DNA from: Nitrobacter sp. NHB1
GTDB lineage: Bacteria; Pseudomonadota; Alphaproteobacteria; Rhizobiales; Xanthobacteraceae
Assembly: GCF_036964665.1 (NCBI RefSeq)
Contig: NZ_JBAMDA010000003.1
Coordinates: forward strand, 1-64,000
Length of the DNA: 64,000 nt
Direction: 5' to 3'
The notes under the pieces are model-generated. The model saw only the letters and a program-made list of their open reading frames with translations, ran no database searches and was not told the origin of the DNA. A program made the position numbers and the translations under genes. Of the stretch, positions 45,167 through 55,539 are shown in pieces (position 1 is the stretch's first letter; each line of letters opens with the position of its first letter).

Positions 45167-47578
45167 ATGCGAACCGACAATGCACACGATGCCGATCCGA
45201 TGGCCCACGATCTGGAATTGCTCGATCGGTACTGGCGCGCCGCCAATTATTTGTCGGTAGGTCAGATATACCTGCTCGACAACGCCCTTCTGCGCGAGCC
45301 ACTGCGGCCTGAGCACATCAAGCCTCGGCTGCTCGGACACTGGGGCACTACGCCGGGACTTAACTTCATCTACGCCCATCTCAATCGCGTTATCCGTGCG
45401 CGCGACCTCGACATCATCTACGTCTGCGGCCCCGGCCATGGCGGTCCAGGCATGGTCGCGAACACCTATCTCGAGGGCAGCTACAGCGACATCTATCCCG
45501 ATATCGGCCGCGACGCAGATGGCCTGCGTAAACTGTTTCGCCAGTTCTCGTTTCCCGGCGGGATTCCGAGCCATGCCGCGCCGGAAACGCCGGGCTCCAT
45601 CAACGAGGGCGGCGAACTCGGTTACGCGCTGGTCCATGCCTATGGCGCCGCATTCGACAATCCCGATCTGATCTGCGCCTGCGTGGTCGGCGACGGCGAA
45701 GCCGAAACCGGCCCCCTCGCCGCTTCCTGGCATTCCAACAAATTCCTCAATCCGGCGCATGACGGCGCGGTGCTGCCGATCCTGCACCTCAATGGCTACA
45801 AGATCGCCAATCCGACGGTGGTCGGCCGGATGAATGATGACGAGGTCAGAAGTCTTTTCCTCGGCTATGGCCATGAGCCGCTGTTCGTCGAAGGTGATGA
45901 TCCCGCCACGATGCACCGCCTGATGGCGGCGACTCTCGACACTGCATTCGACAAAATCCATGCCATCCAGAAAGCCGCGCGGGACGAGCGCGCCACGGTC
46001 GCGCGCCCACAATGGCCGATGATCGTGCTGCGAAGTCCCAAAGGCTGGACCGGACCAAAGCAAGTCGACGGCTTGAAGGTCGAGGGTTTCTGGCGTGCCC
46101 ATCAGGTACCGATCGCCAACCCTCGCGGCAATCCGGACCATCTGCAACTGCTTGAGCAGTGGATGCGGAGCTATCAACCGGAAACGCTATTCGATGAGAA
46201 CGGCCGGTTGAGCGACGAACTGCAGGCGCTCGCTCCGTCCGGCAACCGTCGGATGGGCGCCAATCCGCACGCCAATGGCGGCTTGCTGAAACGCGAGCTC
46301 AAGTTGCCCGACTTCCACGCCTATGCGATGAAAGTGCCGAGCCCCGGCGGCGTCGAAGCCGAAGCAACGCGTGTCATGGGACAATTCCTCCGCGAGGTCG
46401 TATCGCTGAACGCCGAACCGCGAAATTTCCGGATGATGGGACCGGACGAAACCGCATCGAATCGTCTCGATGCGGTGTTCGATGTCACCGAGCGGGTGTG
46501 GATGGAGCGGATCGAACCCTACGATGTTCATTTAGCCCAGGATGGCCGGGTGATGGAGGTACTGAGCGAACATCTTTGCCAGGGTTGGCTCGAGGGGTAT
46601 CTACTGACCGGACGACATGGCTTGTTCTCCTGTTACGAGGCCTTCATTCACATCGTGGATTCGATGTTCAACCAGCACGCCAAGTGGCTGAAGGTCTCGC
46701 GCAGCCTGCCTTGGCGGCGCCCGATCGCCTCCCTCAACTATCTCCTGACATCGCACGTCTGGCGGCAGGACCATAACGGCTTCAGCCATCAGGATCCGGG
46801 TTTCGTCGATCTCGTCGTCAACAAAAAGGCCGATATCGTCCGCGTCTATTTTCCACCGGACGCCAATACGCTGCTTTGGATCACCGACCATTGCCTGCGC
46901 ACCTATGATCGCATCAACGTGATCGTCGCCGGGAAACAGCCGTCACCGCAGTGGCTCACCATGCAGCAGGCCGCGACGCATTGCGACGCCGGGATCGGTA
47001 TCTGGACATGGGCAGGCACCGAGCGCGAGGACTTAGAACCCGACGTGGTCATGGCCTGCGCAGGCGATGTGCCCACGCTTGAAACGCTGGCCGCCGTGGA
47101 TCTGCTGCGAAAAGCATTTCCCACGCTGAAGATTCGCGTCGTCAACGTCGTCGACCTCATGACGTTGCAGCCGAAAGACCAGCATCCACACGGCCTCAGC
47201 GACCGCGATTTCGACGGCATGTTCACGCGCGACAAGCCCGTGATCTTCGCCTATCACGGCTATCCCAACCTGATCCATCGACTGACCTATAATCGCGCGA
47301 ACCACTCCGGAATGCATGTTCGCGGCTTCGAGGAAGAGGGTACGACGACCACGCCGTTCGACATGGTGGTTCTGAACGAACTCGACCGTTTTCATCTGGC
47401 GATTGAAGTCATCGAGAGGGTGCCCGCGCTTGGCATCGCCGCCGCGCCCGTCAAGCAGCAGTTCCGTGACGCATTGCTCGAGCATACACGCTACGTCCGC
47501 CAGCACGGCGAGGACATGCCACAAATCCGGGACTGGAAATGGCCATATGGTGATATCGCGCCGCGCGCTCACGCGTAA
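45167..47578 (+). CDS. xfp: Phosphoketolase
   Basis: 803 residues, a cytosolic thiamine-diphosphate enzyme. It splits xylulose 5-phosphate (and perhaps fructose 6-phosphate) with phosphate to acetyl phosphate and an aldose phosphate. It carries the N-terminal pattern [18 protein letters not shown], the ThDP motif [20 protein letters not shown] at about 175-194, and [20 protein letters not shown] in the middle. Length is normal for the family. Acetate kinase follows 78 bp downstream, so the pair makes ATP and acetate by substrate-level phosphorylation without oxygen. Confidence 0.95.
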   Translation: MRTDNAHDADPMAHDLELLDRYWRAANYLSVGQIYLLDNALLREPLRPEHIKPRLLGHWGTTPGLNFIYAHLNRVIRARDLDIIYVCGPGHGGPGMVANTYLEGSYSDIYPDIGRDADGLRKLFRQFSFPGGIPSHAAPETPGSINEGGELGYALVHAYGAAFDNPDLICACVVGDGEAETGPLAASWHSNKFLNPAHDGAVLPILHLNGYKIANPTVVGRMNDDEVRSLFLGYGHEPLFVEGDDPATMHRLMAATLDTAFDKIHAIQKAARDERATVARPQWPMIVLRSPKGWTGPKQVDGLKVEGFWRAHQVPIANPRGNPDHLQLLEQWMRSYQPETLFDENGRLSDELQALAPSGNRRMGANPHANGGLLKRELKLPDFHAYAMKVPSPGGVEAEATRVMGQFLREVVSLNAEPRNFRMMGPDETASNRLDAVFDVTERVWMERIEPYDVHLAQDGRVMEVLSEHLCQGWLEGYLLTGRHGLFSCYEAFIHIVDSMFNQHAKWLKVSRSLPWRRPIASLNYLLTSHVWRQDHNGFSHQDPGFVDLVVNKKADIVRVYFPPDANTLLWITDHCLRTYDRINVIVAGKQPSPQWLTMQQAATHCDAGIGIWTWAGTEREDLEPDVVMACAGDVPTLETLAAVDLLRKAFPTLKIRVVNVVDLMTLQPKDQHPHGLSDRDFDGMFTRDKPVIFAYHGYPNLIHRLTYNRANHSGMHVRGFEEEGTTTTPFDMVVLNELDRFHLAIEVIERVPALGIAAAPVKQQFRDALLEHTRYVRQHGEDMPQIRDWKWPYGDIAPRAHA

Positions 47579-47656
47579 GGAAACGGCAATCTGGCAGCGT
47601 TTTCCGGTCACCGCATAACACCAATTGCTTGCCCACTTCAGGTCAGGGTCAAGGTT

Positions 47657-48859
47657 ATGAGCGATGCCATTCTGATCCTGAACGCTGGTTCGTCCAGCAT
47701 TAAATTCTCGCTCTTCGGAGGGCATAAACGACCGGACCCCAAGGGTCTGATCTGCGACGGCGAATTCGAAGACATCGGACATCGTGCGCATTTCGTTGCA
47801 AAGGACCGTTCAGGAACGTCTCTGGTCGACCAGTACTTGACAGAAGCGACCAGCCACAAGAAGGCGCTCGCCACGCTCCTTGGTTGGGTGGAGCGCCAGT
47901 TTCCGATCAACCGTCTGGTCGCTGCCGGACATCGCGTGGTGCATGGTGGATCGCTCTATAGCGCCCCCCTCCGCATCAGTTCGCCGGTGCTCGACGAACT
48001 CCGCCGCCTCGTTCCGTTGGCGCCGCTCCACCAGCCCCATAATCTTGCGGCGATCGTTGCGATCTCGAAGCTTCACCCGGATTTGCCGCAGGTCGCGTGT
48101 TTCGATACCGCCTTTCACCTTACCCAGCCGGAGATAGCCGCGGCTTACGCGTTGCCGCGCGCGATCACGTCCCAGGGCGTCCGGCGATACGGATTTCATG
48201 GTCTGTCCTATGACTATATTGCTGGTGTGCTTCCTGACGTGCTCGGCCCGATCATTGCCGAAGGCCGTGTCGTTGTTGCGCATCTTGGCAGTGGAGCCAG
48301 CATGTGCGCGATGCGTCGGCGCCGAAGCATCGCAACGACCATGGGTTTCTCCACGCTCGATGGCCTTCCCATGAGCAGCCGATGCGGCAATCTCGACCCG
48401 GGTGTCGTTCTTTACCTGATGCAGGAGAAAGGCATGACACGACAGGCCGTAAGTGACCTGCTCTATCATTCGTCGGGCTTGCTGGGCGTATCCGGCATCA
48501 GCGACGACATGCGAACCCTGCTGGCCAGCAACGATCCCCTCGCCGCCAATGCCGTTGACCTATTCGTGTATCGAACCAGTCGAGAGTTGGGGTCGCTTGC
48601 CGCCGCCCTTGGCGGGCTGGACGCGCTGGTTTTCACCGCTGGCATCGGCGAACACGCTCCCGAAATTCGTCGTCGTGTGTGCGAACAAGCCGGCTGGCTC
48701 GGCGTCGAATTGGACGATGCAGCGAACGTCGCAGGCGCTGCCATGATCACGACGTCCGGAAGCAAAACCCACGCCTGGGTCATTCCTACGAACGAAGATT
48801 TGATGATCGCTCGTCATACGTGGCATCTGATCGAAGGCCACAAGACAGAAGAACACTAA
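47657..48859 (+). CDS. ackA: Acetate kinase
   Basis: 400 residues. It converts acetyl phosphate and ADP to acetate and ATP. Family marks: the start ILILNAGSSSIKFSLF, VAAGHRVVHGG, RYGFHGLSYDYI, VVVAHLGSGASMCAM, and FTAGIGEHAPEIRRRVCE. It directly follows phosphoketolase, forming the bifid-shunt-like branch that yields ATP. Confidence 0.94.
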   Translation: MSDAILILNAGSSSIKFSLFGGHKRPDPKGLICDGEFEDIGHRAHFVAKDRSGTSLVDQYLTEATSHKKALATLLGWVERQFPINRLVAAGHRVVHGGSLYSAPLRISSPVLDELRRLVPLAPLHQPHNLAAIVAISKLHPDLPQVACFDTAFHLTQPEIAAAYALPRAITSQGVRRYGFHGLSYDYIAGVLPDVLGPIIAEGRVVVAHLGSGASMCAMRRRRSIATTMGFSTLDGLPMSSRCGNLDPGVVLYLMQEKGMTRQAVSDLLYHSSGLLGVSGISDDMRTLLASNDPLAANAVDLFVYRTSRELGSLAAALGGLDALVFTAGIGEHAPEIRRRVCEQAGWLGVELDDAANVAGAAMITTSGSKTHAWVIPTNEDLMIARHTWHLIEGHKTEEH

Positions 48860-48963
48860 CAATAGCTGGCGGCCATATCAGGCTTACCGCTCGTTCAATG
48901 GATCCCAACCGATCAGCGATGCGCGCCGACTCCGCGAGCCCGGGATTATGACGTGTCCAGCCG

Positions 48964-49431
48964 CTATCTCGCCGCCTTCAACGTCTTGACGTAGGCGGCG
49001 ATCTCACCGATCTGATAGTCCACCACCTATCTACGCTTGTCTTGAGGCGAGAATACCTGATCGCTGAACGGTGACGCAGTCGGCACCCTCATGACAATAT
49101 AGCCATGTCCCATCGACTGATGGCAGGTATTGCAGCCGGCTGTCAGTGAACCGAATGTGTTTTTGAACGCGCGATTGTCTTTTGCCTTAATGGCATCGGC
49201 GACGGCCTGAATGGGTATTGCCATCGTTGTAACATTCGTCACCGGAATGTCCGGATACAGCACAGCTGCTTCGATCAGGCTCGCCCTGAACTGCCGAAGT
49301 TCGTAAGCGGCGAGTTCCCAATTCGAAGACTCGCCAGCAAACCAGAGTTTGATATGTCGCAACTGCGCGGCACTCATGATATCGGCCAGCCGTGGGACAT
49401 GTCGCCCGTTCGCACTTGTCGAGGACAACAA
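48964..49431 (-). pseudogene. c-type cytochrome with in-frame stop
   Basis: The main frame (49431-49027) reads AAQLRHIKLWFAGESSNWEL and has a haem motif CNTCH, then ends in TAG at 49027. The same frame continues after the stop with VVDYQIGEIAAYVKTLKAAR, a cytochrome C-terminal helix, to another TAG at 48964. The N-terminus lacks a signal peptide, so the gene is damaged at both ends. It lies between acetate kinase and the HlyD gene. Confidence 0.6.
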
Positions 49432-49449
49432 CCGGTCGGCTCCGCTCGT

Positions 49450-50451
49450 TCATGGCGAGCCTTGCAGGTTTCTGGGCCAGGCAACGTCCGGATTAGCACG
49501 GACATAGGCCACCCCCGGCAGTCCACTGCGCACCGACTGCGCATGATCACGCGAACGGTCGGGGTCGATCCGCACACGAACGCGAAACATGAGTTTGTCG
49601 CGCTCGCTTTGGGTCTCTACCGTTTTCGGCGTGAACTGCGCATGGCTCGCGAGAAACGAGACCTTCGCCGGAATCGGCGCGGTCGGGTAGGCGTCGAGCA
49701 GGATCCGAGCATCCGTGCCGACCTTGACCTTTCCTGCTTCCGGTGCGGGCAGATAGATGTCCATGTAGACATAGGAGATGTCCAGCATCGTAAACACCTT
49801 GCCGCCCGCTGGAAGCACCTCGCCGATATTCGCGATTCGATATTGAATCCGGCCGTCGCGCGGGGCCGCCAGATCATTGTCGTTGATGTTGACCGTGTAG
49901 AGCCCCACGTCATGTTCGGAGGCTTCGAGCGCGCGCTCGGTTTGGGCGACGCGCTCCGTTGCGGCTCTCAAGGCTGCATTGGCAGCATCGAGGGCCTGCT
50001 TCCGCTGATCGAACAGTTCTTTTGTCGCCCAGCCGTTTTTAAGCAAGGCCTGTGTCCGGTCCAATTCCTGCGCAGCCAGCGTTTGCTGCGTACGCTGCTG
50101 CTCCAGATTGGCGTTGGCTTCCTCGATCGCGCGCTGCGCCTGATTGACCTGCGCCTGGGACTTCTTGAGCGATTCCTGAAGATCCCTCGTATCCATGCGG
50201 GCGACAACCTGTCCCGCGGTGACCATGTCGCCGATGTCGACACGCAGTTCCGCGATCCTGCCCGGAAATTTGGTGTCGATATCGATCTCGTCGGCTTCCA
50301 GCCGGCCGTTGCCCCAGCTGATGCCGGCCGGCAGTTGCGACTGGACATGCTTCCACCAATAGAAGCCACCTCCGCCAGCAGCTAAAAGACCGACAAGGAG
50401 CGCGATTGAGAATCGCAGCCGCCGGACGTTCCAAGTGCGCACAAAAGGCAC
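49450..50451 (-). CDS. HlyD-family membrane fusion protein, orphan
   Basis: 333 residues: one N-terminal anchor (LRFSIALLVGLLAAGGGGFY), a barrel-sandwich hybrid starting GRIAELRVDIGDMVTAGQVV, a long helical hairpin (ESLKKSQAQVNQAQRAIEEA), and a second barrel half. It resembles the YbhG/EmrA adaptors, but no ABC or MFS pump gene lies next to it; the downstream neighbour is a damaged cytochrome. Its partner may be elsewhere or deleted. An FNR-type box precedes it. Confidence 0.8.
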   Translation of the reverse strand: MPFVRTWNVRRLRFSIALLVGLLAAGGGGFYWWKHVQSQLPAGISWGNGRLEADEIDIDTKFPGRIAELRVDIGDMVTAGQVVARMDTRDLQESLKKSQAQVNQAQRAIEEANANLEQQRTQQTLAAQELDRTQALLKNGWATKELFDQRKQALDAANAALRAATERVAQTERALEASEHDVGLYTVNINDNDLAAPRDGRIQYRIANIGEVLPAGGKVFTMLDISYVYMDIYLPAPEAGKVKVGTDARILLDAYPTAPIPAKVSFLASHAQFTPKTVETQSERDKLMFRVRVRIDPDRSRDHAQSVRSGLPGVAYVRANPDVAWPRNLQGSP

Positions 50452-50636
50452 GGTCGCCGGTAAATTTCTTGTACCGACGACCGGACGAGGACTTTCATTT
50501 TGAGCGCAACATCATCTGGGGCCTGTACGGTCGCAGGCAATTTCTCGTCCACATTTTCAGTTAGGCGCTGCAAAGTCTTCTCCGCCAACCGGTGCCGCTT
50601 CTTTTGAAATGTTTGGCACTGCGCGAGCGGAGGGTA

Positions 50637-50650
50637 TTGAGCAATATCAA
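50637..50650. promoter_or_regulatory. FNR/FixK-type box between divergent genes
   Basis: TTGAGCAATATCAA, one base off the TTGAT half-site. It lies 186 bp upstream of the HlyD gene and 109 bp upstream of the proton ATPase. Confidence 0.5.
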
Positions 50651-50758
50651 ACGCAATAAACAACCGCAGAGCTTAAATGATAGCAACTCGGGCCAAGAGT
50701 TGGCCCCCGGGTTCTGTTACTGGAACCGGTAAGAACTCCCGCGACGGCCCGCAAAGCC

Positions 50759-53076
50759 ATGGAACGATCGGCAGAGGGACTTTCCACCGCTGAGGCCGGC
50801 CGTATTCGCGCCCAGCTTGGCCCGAATGCGACCCCCGATGTCGCCGTTCATCCGCTGCGGCTGGTCCTTGGCAAATTCCTGGCGCCAGTCTCTGTCCTGC
50901 TTGAGATCGCCATCGTCCCGCAACTGGCGCTCGGTGAATATGTCGAAGGTTCGATTATCGCGGCACTTCTCGTATTCAATACCGCCATCGGATTCTTTCA
51001 CGAGAGCCGGGCTCAGTCGACGATTGCGGCGCTAAAGTCACGGCTTGCGCTGAACGCGTCGGTTCTGCGTGACGGCGCCTGGATAACTATATCGGCCGCC
51101 GAATTGGTCCCGAAAGATATCGTCAAGCTCTCCCTGGGTACCGTGGTCGCTGCTGACGTCCAGATACACAACGGTTTCATCCTGCTCGATCAATCCATGC
51201 TCACCGGCGAGTCCCTGCCGGTCGAGGCGGGATCAGGCACCAATACCTATGCGGGCGCCCTGGTCCGGCGCGGCGAAGCCGTGGCCGAGGTGGTGGCCAC
51301 CGGGGTGCACACCAAATTCGGGCGTACCGCGGAACTCGTTCGCACCGCCTACGTCGTCAGCACGCAGCAGAAGGCGGTGTTTCGGGTTGTGCGCAATCTT
51401 GCAGGCTTTAATGGTGCCGTCACCGTGCTGCTGATGATCTACGCCTACGAAATCGGCATGCCGCTGTCCGAAGCCATTCCCTTGGTACTGATATCCGTTC
51501 TCGCCTCGGTGCCTGTGGCGCTGCCCGCAACATTTACACTCGCAACAGCGATCGGAGCGCAGGCCCTTACCCGGGCGGGTGTACTTCCGACCCGACTCTC
51601 CGCGGTCGATGAAGCCGCGAGCCTCGATGTCCTGTGCATCGACAAGACCGGTACGTTGACGCGCAACGAGCTCGCCGTGGCCGCCATCCATCCAATGCCT
51701 GGTTTCGATGAAACCCGCATCCTGGCCCTGGCTGCCCTTGCCAGTGCCGAGGGCGGGCAGGATCCCGTCGATGCCGCGGTTCGAGCCGCCGCAAACCTGC
51801 AGCAGACAGACGCCACGTTTCTGAAGGTCATCAAACTCGTGCCGTTCGATCCAGGGACAAAAATGTCGGAAGCGCGCGCTGTCGATCATGACGGCAAGGC
51901 GCTTCGCATCGTCAAAGGCGCCTTTGCGGTGGTTCACGGGCTGTCACAACCCTCGCCAGAAGCGGAGCTGGCAGCCAACGAACTGGAAAGGCGCGGCCAC
52001 CGGGTTCTCGGGGTCGCGATCGGAACCGACGGCGCCATGCGTGTCGTCGGAATCGTCGCACTGAGCGATCCCCCGCGTAGGGATTCGAAGCCGATGATCG
52101 ATCACTTGCGGACGCTCGGGGTCCACACTGTCATGGTGACGGGGGATGCGGCCACGACCGCCGCCTTCGTCGCCGACGCGGTCGGCCTTACCGGCGCGGT
52201 TAGCCTCCCCGGCGAGATTCCCGAGTCCGTTGGGCCGGACGATTTTTCCGTTTTCGCCGGTGTACTTCCCGAAGACAAGTTTCGCCTAGTCAAGGCGTTC
52301 CAGAATGCCGGCCATACCGTTGGCATGTGCGGGGATGGCGCGAATGACGCGCCGGCACTGCGTCAGGCCCAAATCGGCATCGCCGTTTCCACCGCCACCG
52401 ATGTCGCCAAGTCGGCCACGGGCATCGTTCTGACCGAGCCGGGACTGACGGGGATAGTCGCATCCGTTCGGGAAGGCAGGATCACATTCCAGCGCATCCT
52501 GACCTACGCACTGCGATCGATTGTTAACAAGTCTCGGCAGGTGTTGTTTCTCGGATTCGGCCTGATACTGACCAAGCACGCGATCTTGACGCCGACGCTC
52601 ATGGTCATTTCGATGATGACCGGCGATTTTCTGGCGATGTCGTCGACCACCGATAACGTCCGTCCCTCGCCGAGGCCAAACGCCTGGCGGATCGATACGC
52701 TGACGATTGTCGGCATTGTCCTGGGGCTGTTCGATCTCGCCTTCTGCGTCGCTCTCCTGAGCTTCGGTTCGCTGGTCCTGCACCTCGACATTGATACGCT
52801 GCGAACGATGACACTGGTCATTCTCGCATTAAACGGGCAAGCCGTCTTTTATGTCGTCCGCGAGCGCAAACGGCTGTGGTCTTCGCGGCGAGTGTGCTGG
52901 TGATCGCGTCAAGCATCGCGGATGTAATGATCATCGGTACATTGGCACTTGGAGGAATATTAATGACACCGCTTGCACCAGAAATCGCCGCAGGCATTTT
53001 TTTGGCGGCGATTGTCCTCGCTTTCGTTATGGATCAGGTAAAAATCTGGCTCTTTGCTCACTTCAAAATGGCATAG
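50759..53076 (+). pseudogene. Second proton P-type ATPase, frameshifted near the C-terminus
   Basis: The main frame (50759-52903, 714 residues) has the actuator motif TGES at 149-152, PVALP near 252, the phosphorylation motif DKTGTLT at 295-301 and the hinge GDGANDAPA. It stops after RERKRLWSSRRVCW. The last membrane helices continue in another frame, VVFAASVLVIASSIADVMII to FAHFKMA, ending at 53076. One indel near 52875 would give about 770 residues, as in the copy at 224-2548. It might still function without the last two helices, but this is doubtful. An FNR-type box lies upstream. Confidence 0.8.
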
Positions 53077-53258
53077 GGATGCAATCCACCGTCCCTCACT
53101 TCACCAGGGCATAGTGTGGAGCAGCAATCACTCCCTCCCATGGCATCACGCTTACGTCCAGTCAGTCACCAGGTTTCGTATTTTTTGTATCATCATTGAA
53201 GCAGGTGAGTACGATGAGTTCATTGACTCGCCAATGTTGGTTGACTTTGCTCGACCGT

Positions 53259-53483
53259 CTATTCGACCACAAGACTCGTAAAAAACGGTTCGATGATCTC
53301 CGCATTGGTTGCGCTCTCCTCGTCAGAGGCGTCCAGAGTGATGAACTCTTTCCTGCATTCAAGGCATTTCCAAAGATGTTGAACCTCGCGCGGATTCAGA
53401 CGCTCCTCCCACTCAAGATGGATCAAGCGTGAGCCACATCGCGTGCAAGTCTCGTTATGGTCTTTTGTGGTCGATGCCATCAT
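53259..53483 (-). CDS. Small zinc-ribbon-like protein
   Basis: 74 residues with two CxxC pairs: CTRCGSRLIHLEWEER and LWKCLECRKEFITLD, the classic spacing of a zinc ribbon. The remaining sequence is acidic. It probably binds a zinc ion and a nucleic acid or protein partner, but no family name is certain. An FNR-type box lies 67 bp upstream of its start at 53483. Confidence 0.6.
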   Translation of the reverse strand: MMASTTKDHNETCTRCGSRLIHLEWEERLNPREVQHLWKCLECRKEFITLDASDEESATNAEIIEPFFTSLVVE

Positions 53484-53549
53484 TGCGCTCCCTCATTTCC
53501 AAACCACCCTTTCAGATTACGCAGGTTACGGAGCTGGTTCGCCACGATG

Positions 53550-53563
53550 CTGATCTAGGTCAA
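53550..53563. promoter_or_regulatory. FNR/FixK-type box
   Basis: CTGATCTAGGTCAA, one base off TTGAT-N4-GTCAA. It lies 67 bp upstream of the zinc-ribbon gene on the minus strand. Confidence 0.55.
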
Positions 53564-53644
53564 AGAAAGTGCGGCGCCGACCCTGAGCGCTCGTCAAACC
53601 CTGCAATCGCACGCCGCCGCGAATCCCGGCCGTGAACGTGCGCT

Positions 53645-54754
53645 CTACAATGCCTTAACGGTCCACGCGATCATATCCTTGGCGATCCGCCCAAATGCAT
53701 CGTTGAACGCTGCGCTGGCCGCCGCGGGCTCGATTGTGTCAAGCTTCTGCGTGTCCTGGAATAATCGCGCCGCCACGACCTTGCCGTCCTTGTTCAGGAT
53801 TCGCGCCGACAATCCGATATCAGCGACCGGTTCGGGATCGGTCGCGATCTGGAAGCGCCGGATGTCGATCAGGAGTTGATAATCCGCCTGCACTCCATCC
53901 ATTGAGCGCAGTGGCGCATGGGCGATGTCGTAATTTTCGAAGCTCTCAAGCAGTTTCGCCTGTAGCAGCTTTGGAATGCTGTCAGCCCACATCGCCTCGG
54001 CGAAACCCGGATAATCCTTGGCCGGAGAGAATAGGAATCGCTGTGTGTCCAGCATGATCACCGCCGTCGGTTCCGGAATAACCACTTCCCCCTTGAGAGT
54101 CTTGCGGGGTATGCCGGGAAACGTCTGGGCGGCACGAAGGTCATAAGTGACCTTCCGCCCTGGGGTGGCGCCACCGCCCGTCATCCGCTCAAGGCCAGCC
54201 ACGATGCCATCAAGCTTACCGGTATTGCGGGCCAGGCCTTCGGAAAACACCTGTAGGTTGGCGATCGTGGTTTTCAACGGCTCCGAATTTTCCGCCAGCA
54301 CCGCATCAACCCGACGCAATGCATCGCGCGCAGCCTGAGTCATGCTCTGTCCCGCCCCGGCGTCCGCGATCAAGGTCGGGACTGGGCCGGGACCGCCGAG
54401 CTTCTCACCACCTTCCAACGCAACAACCGGTACGCCAGTCAGGCCCTGAAATTCGAGACCAACTTTTGTGTCGGGTCGCACTGGCGTCGTCGATGTCACG
54501 GCGATCGCCGCATTGACGCGCCGCGGATTATCCGGCGCCAGGCTGAGATCGGTCACCTCGCCAACACGAATGCCGTTGAAAAGCACCGCCGCACCAACAA
54601 GAAGGCCGGGAACCGAGCCCTCGAATTGCACGTGAAAGGTCGTTCGCGGGCCGAGACCGCCAGTGTTGTGCAGCCAGTAAACAAAGCCGAACACCGCGGC
54701 GATGGCAGCCAGCACGAAAGCACCGACGATGACAAAGGGAGCACGGGTTTCCAT
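53645..54754 (-). CDS. mlaD: MlaD/MCE protein fused to a PqiC-like auxiliary domain
   Basis: 369 residues. An N-terminal anchor (FVIVGAFVLAAIAAVFGFVY) is followed by an MCE domain, VPGLLVGAAVLFNGIRVGEV to VALEGGEKLGG, a helical linker, and from about 210 an ABC-transport auxiliary domain of the PqiC/YmbA type (LDTQRFLFSPAKDYPGFAEA). The MCE part binds lipid in the periplasm; the fused domain may contact the outer membrane. It is the last gene of the mla-type operon, three bases after the ATPase gene. Confidence 0.85.
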   Translation of the reverse strand: METRAPFVIVGAFVLAAIAAVFGFVYWLHNTGGLGPRTTFHVQFEGSVPGLLVGAAVLFNGIRVGEVTDLSLAPDNPRRVNAAIAVTSTTPVRPDTKVGLEFQGLTGVPVVALEGGEKLGGPGPVPTLIADAGAGQSMTQAARDALRRVDAVLAENSEPLKTTIANLQVFSEGLARNTGKLDGIVAGLERMTGGGATPGRKVTYDLRAAQTFPGIPRKTLKGEVVIPEPTAVIMLDTQRFLFSPAKDYPGFAEAMWADSIPKLLQAKLLESFENYDIAHAPLRSMDGVQADYQLLIDIRRFQIATDPEPVADIGLSARILNKDGKVVAARLFQDTQKLDTIEPAAASAAFNDAFGRIAKDMIAWTVKAL

Positions 54755-54757
54755 CGC

Positions 54758-55537
54758 TCAACTCGCTTTCGGTTGCAGCATCAACGAGCGCTTGCCATGG
54801 AAGTAGGCCCGCACCCACGGATGTTCGGATTGGAGCAGCTCGCGCATCGGCCCAATGGCGACAATCTTACCGTCCGCCAGCGCCGCGACGCGGTCGCAGA
54901 CGGTATTCAGGCTCGCGAGGTCATGGGTGACCATGAACACCGTCAGCCCAAGGGTTTTCTGTAAGGTCTTGATCAGGGCATCGAAATCACCCGCCGCGAT
55001 CGGATCGAGGCCGGAGGTCGGCTCGTCGAGAAAAACGATCGCCGGGTCGAGCGCCAGCGCCCGCGCCAACGCCACGCGCTTGGTCATGCCGCCCGACAGT
55101 TCGGAGGGAAACTTGTCGCCATCCTCCGGGGTCAAGCCGACCATTTCCAGCTTCGCTGTCGCAATCTCGTCCATCAACGCATCCGACAGCACAAGGTTTT
55201 CACGCAACGGGAACTGGATATTCTGCCGCGCGGTGAGCGAAGAAAATAGCGCACCTTGCTGAAACAGGATGCCCCATCGACCTGCCGCCATCTGCGTTCC
55301 GCGATCGTGGGTCAACCCGATCTTGGCGTCCATCACCTCGATCTCGCCGCTTTGTCGCGGGATCAGGCCAATAATGGTTCGCATCAGCACCGACTTGCCG
55401 CCGCCAGAGGCGCCGACCAGGCCGAGGATCTCGCCACGGCGCACATCGAGCGAGAGATGGTCGATGACGACGCGGCGCCCGAAGCCAACGACAAGATCGC
55501 TGACCCGAATTGCAAATCGCCCCACCGATGCATCCAT
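54758..55537 (-). CDS. mlaF: Mla-type ABC transporter ATP-binding protein
   Basis: 259 residues from MDASVGRFAIRVSDLVVGFG. Walker A is LVGASGGGKSVLMRTIIGLI, signature ELSGGMTKRVALARALALDP, Walker B IVFLDEPTSGLDPIAAGDFD and the switch His in VFMVTHDLASLNT. SGGMTKR is the MlaF form. The frame opens at 55804 but the ATG at 55537 follows the permease stop closely, so I use it. It energises retrograde or anterograde phospholipid transport. Confidence 0.9.
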   Translation of the reverse strand: MDASVGRFAIRVSDLVVGFGRRVVIDHLSLDVRRGEILGLVGASGGGKSVLMRTIIGLIPRQSGEIEVMDAKIGLTHDRGTQMAAGRWGILFQQGALFSSLTARQNIQFPLRENLVLSDALMDEIATAKLEMVGLTPEDGDKFPSELSGGMTKRVALARALALDPAIVFLDEPTSGLDPIAAGDFDALIKTLQKTLGLTVFMVTHDLASLNTVCDRVAALADGKIVAIGPMRELLQSEHPWVRAYFHGKRSLMLQPKAS

Positions 55538-55539
55538 CG

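Noticed and set aside
45137-46177. Minus-strand ORF of 346 codons
   Set aside because: Antisense to phosphoketolase, with no plausible family.
50382-50663. Minus-strand ORF of 93 codons upstream of HlyD
   Set aside because: Its start overlaps the FNR-type box, no family is recognised, and it overlaps the HlyD start in another frame.
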